Below, in pieces: positions 42,504-50,604 of a DNA stretch of 64,000 nt. The stretch comes from Herbiconiux aconitum (lineage in GTDB: Bacteria > Actinomycetota > Actinomycetes > Actinomycetales > Microbacteriaceae), in assembly GCF_024979235.1 (NCBI RefSeq), contig NZ_JANLCM010000002.1, positions 992,001-1,056,000 on the forward strand. Reading direction: 5' to 3'. The position numbers and the translations under genes are program-made. Within the stretch, counting starts at the first letter, position 1, and each line of letters begins with the position of its first letter. The notes under the pieces were generated by a model. That model did not search any database. It had not been told where the DNA came from and saw nothing but the letters and a program-made list of their open reading frames with translations.

Positions 42504-43349
42504 ATGGAATCGTGGGAATTCGGCCGGATGCTGCGCCATCGGCGGGACGGAGTGGCGCCCGAGACCGTGGGGCTGTCCACCGGCGGGCATCGGCGGGCGA
42601 CCGGATTGCGCCGCGAGGAACTGGCCGCACTCACCGGCATCTCGGCCGACTACCTGACCCGGCTCGAACAGGGCCGTGCGACGTCGCCGTCGGCCCAGGT
42701 GGTCGAGGCGCTCGCCCGTGCCCTGCGCCTCAGCGATGCCGACCGCGAACTGTTCTACCGCCTGGCCGGGCTCACGGTTCCAGGCGTCGACGTCGTGCCT
42801 TCGCGCATCTCGCCGAGCGTGCAGCGCCTGCTCGATCGCTTCGCGAACACCCCGCTCGCCGTCTACGACGCCGCGATGACCCTTCTCGTCGCGAACGCGC
42901 CCTACGAGGCACTCCTGGGGGTGAACGCGAAAGCCCGCGGGATCGAGCGCAACGCGATCTGGCGCAACCTCGTCGGGCCTGGAACCAGAACCGTGATGAC
43001 CGCCGCCGAGAAGGCCGCGTTCGAGGCCGGAATCGTTGCCGAGCTGCGGCTGACCGCCGCCCGCTATCCCGCCGACCGGGCACTCCGGCGGCTCGTGCGC
43101 GAACTCGCTGCCCAGAGCCCCCGGTTCGCCTCCCTCTGGGAGTCCGACGAGGTGACCCCGCGCCATGACCCGGCCCGGCGCAAAGTGATCGAGCACCCGA
43201 CGGTGGGCCGCATCACCCTCGACTGCGACACGCTCGTGGTGGCCGGCGACGACCTCCGCGTCATGATCTACACGGCCGAGCCGGGAACCGAGGATGCCGA
43301 GCGCCTGGCTCTCGCGATCGTGCTCGGCACCCAGACACTGGTCGAGTAG
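42504..43349 (+). CDS. XRE-family regulator with MmyB-type ligand-binding domain
   Basis: This 281-residue regulator has an N-terminal HTH (about residues 8-72), including the characteristic family stretch RRATGLRREELAALTGISADYLTRLEQGRA. An MmyB-like/PAS-related ligand domain follows, with LLDRFANTPLAVYDAAMTLLVANAPYEAL and the C-terminal HPTVGRITLDCDTLVVAGDDLRVMIYTAEPGTEDAERL. Such proteins commonly control a divergently transcribed short-chain reductase or epimerase, exactly the arrangement here. The ligand may be a fatty acid or aromatic; this is from family knowledge and not proven. ATG 42504 leaves a 142-nt divergent control region. Confidence 0.92.
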   Translation: MESWEFGRMLRHRRDGVAPETVGLSTGGHRRATGLRREELAALTGISADYLTRLEQGRATSPSAQVVEALARALRLSDADRELFYRLAGLTVPGVDVVPSRISPSVQRLLDRFANTPLAVYDAAMTLLVANAPYEALLGVNAKARGIERNAIWRNLVGPGTRTVMTAAEKAAFEAGIVAELRLTAARYPADRALRRLVRELAAQSPRFASLWESDEVTPRHDPARRKVIEHPTVGRITLDCDTLVVAGDDLRVMIYTAEPGTEDAERLALAIVLGTQTLVE

Positions 43350-43398
43350 CCACCCGCCGCTCTGCCCTGACGGTCGCCCGAGCGAGGAGCCCCCGTGG

Positions 43399-44115
43399 CT
43401 AACGTCCGGCGATCGCCCGGTCGAGCCACTCCAGGAGGAGCTGTCGTTCGGCCTCGCTCAGCGAATCGAGGCCGGGCGCGATGGCCCGGAACGCGACGGT
43501 CGTGGCGATCGCGGCTCCATCGGCGGGCTCGGGTGCATCAGTGAGGATCTGACGCAGAACCGCCTCGTAGAGGTCGTCGGCGAGACCGAGGTCCCGCTGC
43601 TCGGGCGGCGTGCCCAGCATCGTCTGAACGGCCCCGGTGCCGGCCGCCTGAATGATCCCGACCGCCCGCTGTTCGCTCACGCGGAGACGCCCGGTTTCCG
43701 CGACCCGATGCACCCGGGCTTCCAGAACGCGCTTGCCCGACGCCAGCGCGGGCGAATCCCGCACCCGATTCGATTCGCTCACGAGTCGGAAGAGGTCGGG
43801 GTTGTTCAGGCCGAAGTCGATCTGTGTCTGCCATCCGGCCCGCAGGTCGACGAGCGGATCGACGCCGTCGACGGATGCCGCCTCGACGACGGCCGCCTTC
43901 TTGGACACGTAGCTCGCCATCACGTGCTCGGCCACCGCCTCGAGCAAACCGTCTTTGTCGCCGAAGAGTCGATAGATCGTCGGCGCCTGAACCCCCGCGC
44001 CCTGGGCGACGCCGCGGGTCGTGACCGCCGCAGGGCCGTGATGCTGGAGCAGTAGCGCAGCGACCTCGATGATCTTGTCGCGCGTGCCGACTCGTGTGCT
44101 GATCGCATCCGTCAT
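43399..44115 (-). CDS. TetR/AcrR-family transcriptional regulator
   Basis: This 238-residue repressor has the HTH domain at residues 11-57 (RDKIIEVAALLLQHHGPAAVTTRGVAQGAGVQAPTIYRLFGDKDGLLEAV). Its helical C-terminal ligand domain contains ALASGKRVLEARVHRVAETGRLR. It is divergent from the NmrA-like reductase gene at 44203, with an AT-rich 87-nt control region containing two dyads, and is likely the repressor of that reductase and of itself. The inducer is probably a quinone or aldehyde, if the target is a QorB-type enzyme. Confidence 0.92.
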   Translation of the reverse strand: MTDAISTRVGTRDKIIEVAALLLQHHGPAAVTTRGVAQGAGVQAPTIYRLFGDKDGLLEAVAEHVMASYVSKKAAVVEAASVDGVDPLVDLRAGWQTQIDFGLNNPDLFRLVSESNRVRDSPALASGKRVLEARVHRVAETGRLRVSEQRAVGIIQAAGTGAVQTMLGTPPEQRDLGLADDLYEAVLRQILTDAPEPADGAAIATTVAFRAIAPGLDSLSEAERQLLLEWLDRAIAGR

Positions 44116-44130
44116 TTTTCAATGCTAACG

Positions 44131-44185
44131 CACTGGTGATATCAACGGAAATTCCAGTGATACGCTTTCGTTGTTTCCATTGTTA
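44131..44185. promoter_or_regulatory. Dyads in the TetR / NmrA-reductase divergent control region
   Basis: CACTGG (44131-44136) and CCAGTG (44154-44159) form one inverted repeat. TATCAACGGAAA (44140-44151) and TTTCCATTGTTA (44174-44185) form a second with 10 of 12 positions matching. TGATATCA (44137-44144) is a perfect palindrome. The stretch is far richer in A and T than the surrounding DNA and lies entirely between the divergent start codons, as expected for overlapping promoters under TetR control. Confidence 0.45.
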
Positions 44186-44202
44186 ACACGAAAGGACGAA
44201 CC

Positions 44203-45075
44203 ATGATCATCGTCACCGGAGCCACCGGTTCCCTCAACGGAGCCACCGCCGACCACCTGCTGCGGCGGATGTCGGCGAGCGAGATCGTCGTCGTCGCCCG
44301 CGACGTCGCCAAAGCCCAGCGTTTCGCCGACGCCGGCATCGCGGTGCGGCGCGGTGACTACGCCGATCCGGACTCGTTGCCGTTCGCGTTCGACGGCGCC
44401 GACCAGCTGCTGCTCGTCTCGGCGAGTGACCCGAGCGCCGACGCCGTGAGCCTGCACCGGGCCGCGATCGATGCGGCCGTGACCGCCGGAGTGGGTCGCG
44501 TGCTCTACACGAGCCATCAGGGCGCCTCGCTCGAGAACCCCTTCCGGCCCGCGGTCGACCATGCCGTGACCGAGCGTCTGCTCGCCGAGTCGGGTCTGCC
44601 CTGGACATCGTTGCGCAACGGCTTCTATGCGCACAGCCTCCTCTGGTTCGCCGGCCCGTGGCGCGAGACCGGCGTGATCGCCGTGCCGGCGAACGGGCCG
44701 GTGTCGTGGACAGCGCGCGAGGACGCGGCCGAAGCGGCAGCCGTCATCCTGGCTTCCGATGGTGCGCACGAGGGCCCGATCACCCTCACCGCCGGTGCCG
44801 CACCGACGTTCGAGCAGGTGGCCGCCATCGCGTCGGAGTCGACCGGACGGACGGTCGAGTGCGCGGCGCTGAGCGAGGAGGAGTGGATGGCCGCTCAACT
44901 CACCGCGGGGCAGCACGAGGTGCAGGCGCGATTCCTGCTCGGCGTGTTCCAGGCCGCCGAACGGGGCTACTTCGCCGGGGTCGACCCGCTGCTCGGCACG
45001 CTTCTGGGCCGCGAACCGCGCACGGTGCGTGAGCTGCTGGCAACGGCCGAGGAGCCCTCCGTGCGGGCCGCGTAG
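44203..45075 (+). CDS. NmrA-like / QorB-type NAD(P)H-dependent reductase (atypical SDR)
   Basis: This 290-residue atypical short-chain protein has Rossmann motif IIVTGATGSLNGATADHLL at the very N-terminus, then ADAGIAVRRGDYADPDSL and ADQLLLVSASDPS, as in quinone oxidoreductase 2 (QorB) and NmrA-like proteins. GRVLYTSHQGASLENPF and GLPWTSLRNGFYAHSL continue the fit. It lacks the Tyr-x3-Lys of classical SDRs. It probably binds NADPH and reduces quinones or acts as a redox sensor. AAAGGA lies 7 nt before the ATG. Control by the divergent TetR protein is inferred. Confidence 0.88.
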   Translation: MIIVTGATGSLNGATADHLLRRMSASEIVVVARDVAKAQRFADAGIAVRRGDYADPDSLPFAFDGADQLLLVSASDPSADAVSLHRAAIDAAVTAGVGRVLYTSHQGASLENPFRPAVDHAVTERLLAESGLPWTSLRNGFYAHSLLWFAGPWRETGVIAVPANGPVSWTAREDAAEAAAVILASDGAHEGPITLTAGAAPTFEQVAAIASESTGRTVECAALSEEEWMAAQLTAGQHEVQARFLLGVFQAAERGYFAGVDPLLGTLLGREPRTVRELLATAEEPSVRAA

Positions 45076-45091
45076 GGCGGGTGGCCGCGGG

Positions 45092-48000
45092 CTACACCAG
45101 GCAGTTCGGCCCGAGCAGCGACTTCAGCTCGCCATACAGATCAGCCGTCACGTTCACGCCGAACGGCACCTCGAAGATGCGCACGTTGTCGTTCTTGATG
45201 AGCTTCAGTCGCACCTCGGTGTCGCCGGCGTGACGGATGAGCACATCGTTCAGCGCCTGCACGGTATCGGTGGTGGCGCGCGTCTCGGCGAGCGAGATCT
45301 GGAGTGGGCCCGCGGTTCCCACCTGCCCGAGATCGGGCTGGAACATGCTGAAGGCGTGGAGGTTCATGCCGTCGTCGCGGAGCGACACGCGACCGCGCAC
45401 CACCACGATGGCGTCGTTCGTGAGTGCCGGCCCGAACTCCTGATAGGTCTTGCCCATGAACATGGCGGTGATCTCGCCGTTGAAGTCCTCGACGGTGATC
45501 ATGCCGTACTGATTGCCCGAGTTCTTCGCCACGCGATGCTGCACGCTCGTGATGAGCCCCGCCACGGTGACCTGGTCGCCGTCTTGCGTGTGCTCGCTCT
45601 CGAGAAGATCGAGGATGGACGTCGACGCCACCTTCGCGAGCGGGATCTCGAGCCCCGCGAGCGGGTGATCCGACACGTAGAGCCCCAGCATGTCGCGCTC
45701 GAACGCCAGCTTGTCGCGCTTGGCCCACTCGGGGCGCACCGGGATGTCGTGAACCTCTTCGGGCGCATCCCACAGCGAGTCGAAGTCGAAGCCCACCTGG
45801 CCGTTGGCTTCGTTGCGTTTCTCTGAGACCGCGTTGTCGATCATCGCCTCGTGCACCTCGATGAGGGCACGCCGGGTCGATCCGAGGGAGTCGAAGGCGC
45901 CGGCCTTGATGAGCGATTCGATGGTGCGCTTGTTGGTGGCCTGCAACGGGATCTTCTTCAAGAAGTCGCCGAAGGAGGTGAAGGCGCCCTTCTCTTCGCG
46001 GGCGGAGCGGATCAACTCGACCACGTTCATCCCGACGTTCCGCACCGCACCCATGCCGAAGCGGATGTCGGTGTCGACGGCGGTGAAGAACCCGATCGAC
46101 TCGTTCACATCCGGCGGCAACACCTTGATGCCCATGCGACGACACTCGCTCAAGTAGAGCGCCATCTTGTCTTTGGAGTCGCCGACGCTCGTCAGCAGCG
46201 CCGCCATGTACTCGGCCGGGTAGTGCGCCTTCAGGTAAGCGGTCCAGTAGGAGATGACTCCGTAGGCGGCCGAGTGCGCCTTGTTGAACGCGTAGTCGGA
46301 GAAGGGAAGCAGGATGTCCCACAGAGTCTTGACCGCGGCCTCGGAGTAGCCGTTGTCGTGCATGCCCTTCGAGAAGCCCTCGTACTGCTTGTCGAGCTCC
46401 GACTTCTTCTTCTTGCCCATCGCGCGGCGCAGCAGGTCGGCCTGGGCGAGCGTGAAGCCGGCGAGTTTCTGCGCGATCGACATCACCTGCTCCTGGTAGA
46501 CGATGAGGCCGTAGGTGCCGCCGAGCACCTCCTTCAGCGGCTCTTCGAGCGAGGGGTGGATGGGGGTGATCGGCTGCAGCCCGTTCTTGCGCAGCGCGTA
46601 GTTGGTGTGCGAGTCGGCACCCATCGGCCCTGGTCGGTAGAGAGCCAGAACGGCCGAGATGTCTTCGAAGTTGTCGGGCTTCATCAGCCGGAGGAGACCG
46701 CGCATCGGGCCACCGTCGAGCTGGAAGACGCCGAGCGTGTCGCCGCGCGCGAGCAGATCGTAGGACGCCTTGTCGTCGAGGTCGAGGTCTTCGAGCACGA
46801 GCTTCTCGCCGCGGTTCGACTGGATGTTGTCGAGGGCGTCGTCGATGATGGTGAGGTTTCTGAGCCCCAGGAAGTCCATCTTGATGAGGCCGAGCGATTC
46901 GGCCGCCGGGTAGTCGAACTGGGTGACGATCTGGCCATCCTGCTCGCGCTTCATGATGGGGATGATGTCGATCAGCGGATCGCTCGACATGATGACGCCG
47001 GCCGCGTGCACGCCCCACTGGCGCTTGAGGTTCTCGATGCCGAGCGCCGTGTCGAAGACCGTGCGGGCCTCGGGGTCCATCTCGATGACGGTGCGGATGT
47101 CGACGGCCTCTTTGTAGCGCGGGTGCGCCTTGTCGAAGATGCCGGAGAGCGGGATGTCTTTGCCCATGATGGGCGGTGGCATCGCCTTCGTGAGCTTCTC
47201 GCCCATGCTGAACGGGAAGCCGAGCACGCGCCCCGAGTCTTTCAGCGCCTGCTTGGCCTTGATGGTGCCGTAGGTGACGATCTGCGCCACCCGCTCGTCG
47301 CCGTATTTCTCCGTGACGTACTTGATGACCTCACCGCGCCGCCGGTCGTCGAAGTCGACGTCGAAGTCGGGCATGCTCACCCGGTCGGGGTTCAGGAATC
47401 GTTCGAAGATGAGGCCGTGCACGAGCGGATCGAGGTCGGTGATCTTCATGGCATAGGCGGCCATCGATCCGGCGCCCGAGCCACGCCCGGGGCCGACGCG
47501 GATGCCGTTGCGCTTGGACCAGTTGATGAAGTCGGCGACCACGAGGAAGTAGCCGGGGAATCCCATGCCCTTGATGACGCCCACCTCGTAGTCGGCGCGC
47601 TCGCGCACCTCCTGGGTCACGCCGTTCGGGTAGCGCTCCTCGAGGCCCTTCTCGACCTCTTTCTCGAACCAGGTGGCCTCGGTCTCGCCCGCGGGAACCG
47701 GATAGCGCGGCATGTAGTTCGCCTTCGTGTCGAAGGCGACCTCGCACCGCTCGGCGATGAGCAGGGTGTTGTCGCAGGCATCCGGGTAGTCGCGGAACAG
47801 CTGCCGCATCTCCTGGGCCGACTTCAGATAGAACTCGTCGGCGTCGAACTTGAACCGGTTGGGATCGGAGAGGGTCGAACCCGACTGCACGCAGAGCAGC
47901 GCGGCGTGGGATGTCGCGTCATGGGCGTGCGTGTAGTGCAGGTCGTTCGTGGCGACGAGCTTGAGGTCGAGCTGCTTGGCCAGCCGCAGGAGGTCGGGCA

Positions 48001-48604
48001 TGATGCGGCGCTCGATCTCGAGCCCGTGATCCATGATCTCGGCGAAGAAGTTCTCTTTGCCGAAGATGTCGCGGAAGTCGGAGGCGGCTTTGACGGCTTC
48101 GTCGTACTGACCGAGCCGCAGGCGGGTCTGGATCTCGCCCGACGGGCATCCTGTGGTCGCGATGAGGCCCTTGCCGTAGGTGGAGAGGAGCTCGCGGTCC
48201 ATGCGCGGCTTGAAGTAGTAGCCCTCGATGCTCGCTTTCGACGACAGCCGGAAGAGGTTGTGCATGCCCTCGGTGGTCTCGGACAGCAGCGTCATGTGGG
48301 TGTACGCGCCGGCGCCCGACACGTCGTCGCCACCGCCGTTGCCCCAGCGCACCCGCGTCTTGTCGCCCCGATGGGTGCCGGGAGTGAGGTAGGCCTCGGT
48401 GCCGATGATGGGCTTGATGCCCGCTTCGGTGGCCGTCTTCCAGAAGTCGAAAGCACCGAAGACGTTGCCGTGGTCGGTGACGGCGACGGCCGGCATCCCC
48501 TGCTCTTTGGCCGCCTCAATCAGGGGTTTGACTCGCGCCGCGCCGTCCAGCATCGAGTATTCGCTGTGGACGTGCAGGTGCACGAAGGAGTCGTTCGAGG
48601 GCAC
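45092..48604 (-). CDS. dnaE: DNA polymerase III alpha subunit
   Basis: This 1170-residue replicative polymerase is of the DnaE1 type. The PHP domain opens with FVHLHVHSEYSMLDGAARVKPLIEAA, containing the metal-binding histidines of the proofreading-like exonuclease. The catalytic palm shows GPGRGSGAGSMAAYAMKITDLDP and RVSMPDFDVDFDDRRRGEVIKY (aspartates at about residue 410). The GRRAMGKKKK-like finger segment reads LLRRAMGKKKKSELD. The C-terminus holds an OB-fold region (DQVTVAGLITSVQHR) and a terminal domain ending LLGPNCLV. The start is GTG 48604; the frame stays open for 69 more codons, but those are non-conserved. Confidence 0.97.
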   Translation of the reverse strand: MPSNDSFVHLHVHSEYSMLDGAARVKPLIEAAKEQGMPAVAVTDHGNVFGAFDFWKTATEAGIKPIIGTEAYLTPGTHRGDKTRVRWGNGGGDDVSGAGAYTHMTLLSETTEGMHNLFRLSSKASIEGYYFKPRMDRELLSTYGKGLIATTGCPSGEIQTRLRLGQYDEAVKAASDFRDIFGKENFFAEIMDHGLEIERRIMPDLLRLAKQLDLKLVATNDLHYTHAHDATSHAALLCVQSGSTLSDPNRFKFDADEFYLKSAQEMRQLFRDYPDACDNTLLIAERCEVAFDTKANYMPRYPVPAGETEATWFEKEVEKGLEERYPNGVTQEVRERADYEVGVIKGMGFPGYFLVVADFINWSKRNGIRVGPGRGSGAGSMAAYAMKITDLDPLVHGLIFERFLNPDRVSMPDFDVDFDDRRRGEVIKYVTEKYGDERVAQIVTYGTIKAKQALKDSGRVLGFPFSMGEKLTKAMPPPIMGKDIPLSGIFDKAHPRYKEAVDIRTVIEMDPEARTVFDTALGIENLKRQWGVHAAGVIMSSDPLIDIIPIMKREQDGQIVTQFDYPAAESLGLIKMDFLGLRNLTIIDDALDNIQSNRGEKLVLEDLDLDDKASYDLLARGDTLGVFQLDGGPMRGLLRLMKPDNFEDISAVLALYRPGPMGADSHTNYALRKNGLQPITPIHPSLEEPLKEVLGGTYGLIVYQEQVMSIAQKLAGFTLAQADLLRRAMGKKKKSELDKQYEGFSKGMHDNGYSEAAVKTLWDILLPFSDYAFNKAHSAAYGVISYWTAYLKAHYPAEYMAALLTSVGDSKDKMALYLSECRRMGIKVLPPDVNESIGFFTAVDTDIRFGMGAVRNVGMNVVELIRSAREEKGAFTSFGDFLKKIPLQATNKRTIESLIKAGAFDSLGSTRRALIEVHEAMIDNAVSEKRNEANGQVGFDFDSLWDAPEEVHDIPVRPEWAKRDKLAFERDMLGLYVSDHPLAGLEIPLAKVASTSILDLLESEHTQDGDQVTVAGLITSVQHRVAKNSGNQYGMITVEDFNGEITAMFMGKTYQEFGPALTNDAIVVVRGRVSLRDDGMNLHAFSMFQPDLGQVGTAGPLQISLAETRATTDTVQALNDVLIRHAGDTEVRLKLIKNDNVRIFEVPFGVNVTADLYGELKSLLGPNCLV

Positions 48605-48804
48605 TGATTCTCCGGCTGTCTCGGCTTGGGTACCAAGTCTAAACGCCGGGTGGATGCGCCGTCCGGCGTGTCGTGCCGCCCGACGCATGCCGTGTCGGCC
48701 CAGCCCGTTCGATCGGAGGTCACAGGCGGGCACTACGCTGAGCACGCCACCGGCTCCGGCGGCATCCAGGGCCGCTTGCAATGCGGCTTGCAGTGGGGGA
48801 AGAA

Positions 48805-50559
48805 ATGACATTCACCGCGCGCACCAGCGCTTACATCATCGTCGCAGCAGCACTGGCAGCGGCCTTCGGGGCGGGAGGCACCGGGGCGTCAGCCACCGAT
48901 CTCGTGCCGGCCCCCTCGACTGCCACCGTCCATCAATTGGGCAGGTCGCTTTCCGGCACCTGGCGCGCGCCCTTCTCCGTTCCTGACACCCGCACCCTGC
49001 ACGTCGACCTGCCCCCCGAACTTGCCGGATACGACATCGACGGTCTGAACTGGTCGCTGAGCGGATACTCCGAGGACGTGACAGGATCGATCCCTGCCAC
49101 GGTCACCTCCTTCGACATCGCTGTGCCGCAAGAATTCCCGAGGAGCTCCCTCGTCGAGGTGACGATCACAAGCGCAGCCGGGTCGTCTTCCGACCACGTG
49201 CGACTCGAAGCCATGCTGGACAACTCTGTCGGTCCTATCGGCGTCCCGCCGCGCACCGTCGCCGACGTGGACTTCTCACTCACGAAGGCGCTGCAAAGCC
49301 AGGTCGACTACTCATACTCCGCATTCCCTTCGCCCGCATTCATCTCACCCGGCGGCACACTGACGCTCGCGGGCACGTATGACCTGTGGGGCAAAGGTCC
49401 GAACGGAGACTGGAGCGACCCAGACAGTCTGTTCGTCGAAGCCGACCTCATCGACGCCGCCTCCGAATCCAGCATCCAGCTTGACTACGACATCGCCGAC
49501 GATGGTGATTCTTTGCAGTTGACCGTCCCGGCCACTCTGCCGGCAGGATTCGAGGAGTCGAACGATCTGAGAGTGAGTGTGACGATCATCCCGGACGCGT
49601 CCGGTTCGGCGCTCACCACGCGCCTGAGCTTCAGCGTGCGCGTCCTCTTCGACCAGGACCCGGTGATCGACCGGATCACGGGCGCCGATCGCACTGCCGT
49701 GGCCGTGGCCGTCTCCGAGCAGGCCTACCCCGACGGAGCGCCGGTCGTCTACGTCGTGACGGGCTCGAACTTCCCGGATGCGCTGAGCGCCGGCCCCGCG
49801 GCGGCAAAAGAGGGCGGGCCCCTGTTACTGACGACGGGTGCGAGCCTTGCGCCCGCCGTAGCGGACGAGCTGCACCGGTTGCATCCGTCGAAGATCGTTG
49901 TCGTCGGCGGGCCGGCGTCCGTTCCTCAAAGCGTCTTTGCCCAGTTGAACCAGATCGCGGCCACCGATCGAGTGTCGGGAGCGGATCGCTACGAGGTGTC
50001 GCGCAACCTGCTCGCCTACGCGTTCCCGAACGGCAGCTCGTTCGCCTACGTGGCCACCGGCGCAACCTTCCCGGACGCCCTGAGCGCAGGCGCACCAGCC
50101 GGCAAAGCGGGAGCGCCGGTCGTGCTCGTGAACGGCGCCTCCGATGCCGTCGACGCCCCGACAGCGGAAGCGCTGCGCTCGCTGCACCCGGAATCGCTGA
50201 CCGTGGCCGGTGGACCGGCCTCCGTGTCGCCTGGCATGGAGAAGTCGCTCGCCTCGATCGTGATCACGAACAGGATCGGAGGCGCAGACCGCTACGCGGT
50301 CTCGACGGCGATCATCGACAGCGCCTACGCCTTCGTGAATCGCGCCTTCTTGGTTACCGGGTCGAACTTCCCCGACGCGCTGTCCGGCGCGGCGTGGGCT
50401 GGGGTGCTCGGCGCACCGCTCTATGTGGTGCACACCGACTGCGTGCCGCCCGCGGACCTCGCGGCGATGCGCCTCCGTGGAGTGCAGGAGGTCACGCTGA
50501 TCGGAGGCCCGGTGTCGCTCACAGAAGATGTCTTCGAACTCACACCGTGTGCTTCCTGA
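48805..50559 (+). CDS. Secreted cell-wall-binding (CWB2) repeat protein
   Basis: This 584-residue exported protein has a signal peptide at residues 1-33 (MTFTARTSAYIIVAAALAAA, probable cleavage after GASA). About 255 residues of beta-rich, Ig-like sequence follow. Three cell-wall-binding repeats 2 (about 290-390, 390-485 and 485-584) then each start with a GADR box and carry FPDALS, a VVGGP-type strand and VS. These repeats bind anionic wall polymers non-covalently, so the N-terminal part is presented outside. The first ATG would add eight residues, but GGGGGA upstream of 48805 favours the start used. It precedes the convergent giant-protein operon and is divergent from dnaE across a 200-nt gap with no clear signal. 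Confidence 0.92.
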   Translation: MTFTARTSAYIIVAAALAAAFGAGGTGASATDLVPAPSTATVHQLGRSLSGTWRAPFSVPDTRTLHVDLPPELAGYDIDGLNWSLSGYSEDVTGSIPATVTSFDIAVPQEFPRSSLVEVTITSAAGSSSDHVRLEAMLDNSVGPIGVPPRTVADVDFSLTKALQSQVDYSYSAFPSPAFISPGGTLTLAGTYDLWGKGPNGDWSDPDSLFVEADLIDAASESSIQLDYDIADDGDSLQLTVPATLPAGFEESNDLRVSVTIIPDASGSALTTRLSFSVRVLFDQDPVIDRITGADRTAVAVAVSEQAYPDGAPVVYVVTGSNFPDALSAGPAAAKEGGPLLLTTGASLAPAVADELHRLHPSKIVVVGGPASVPQSVFAQLNQIAATDRVSGADRYEVSRNLLAYAFPNGSSFAYVATGATFPDALSAGAPAGKAGAPVVLVNGASDAVDAPTAEALRSLHPESLTVAGGPASVSPGMEKSLASIVITNRIGGADRYAVSTAIIDSAYAFVNRAFLVTGSNFPDALSGAAWAGVLGAPLYVVHTDCVPPADLAAMRLRGVQEVTLIGGPVSLTEDVFELTPCAS

Positions 50560-50604
50560 TGCGCCGCGCGCTGTCCGGGGTGCGGTGAACGCGAGCCGCC
50601 GTCG

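Noticed and set aside
45851..48607. Plus-strand open frame of 918 codons opposite dnaE
   Set aside because: Antisense shadow of a certain housekeeping gene; composition is Val/His/Glu/Arg-skewed and no domain is visible.
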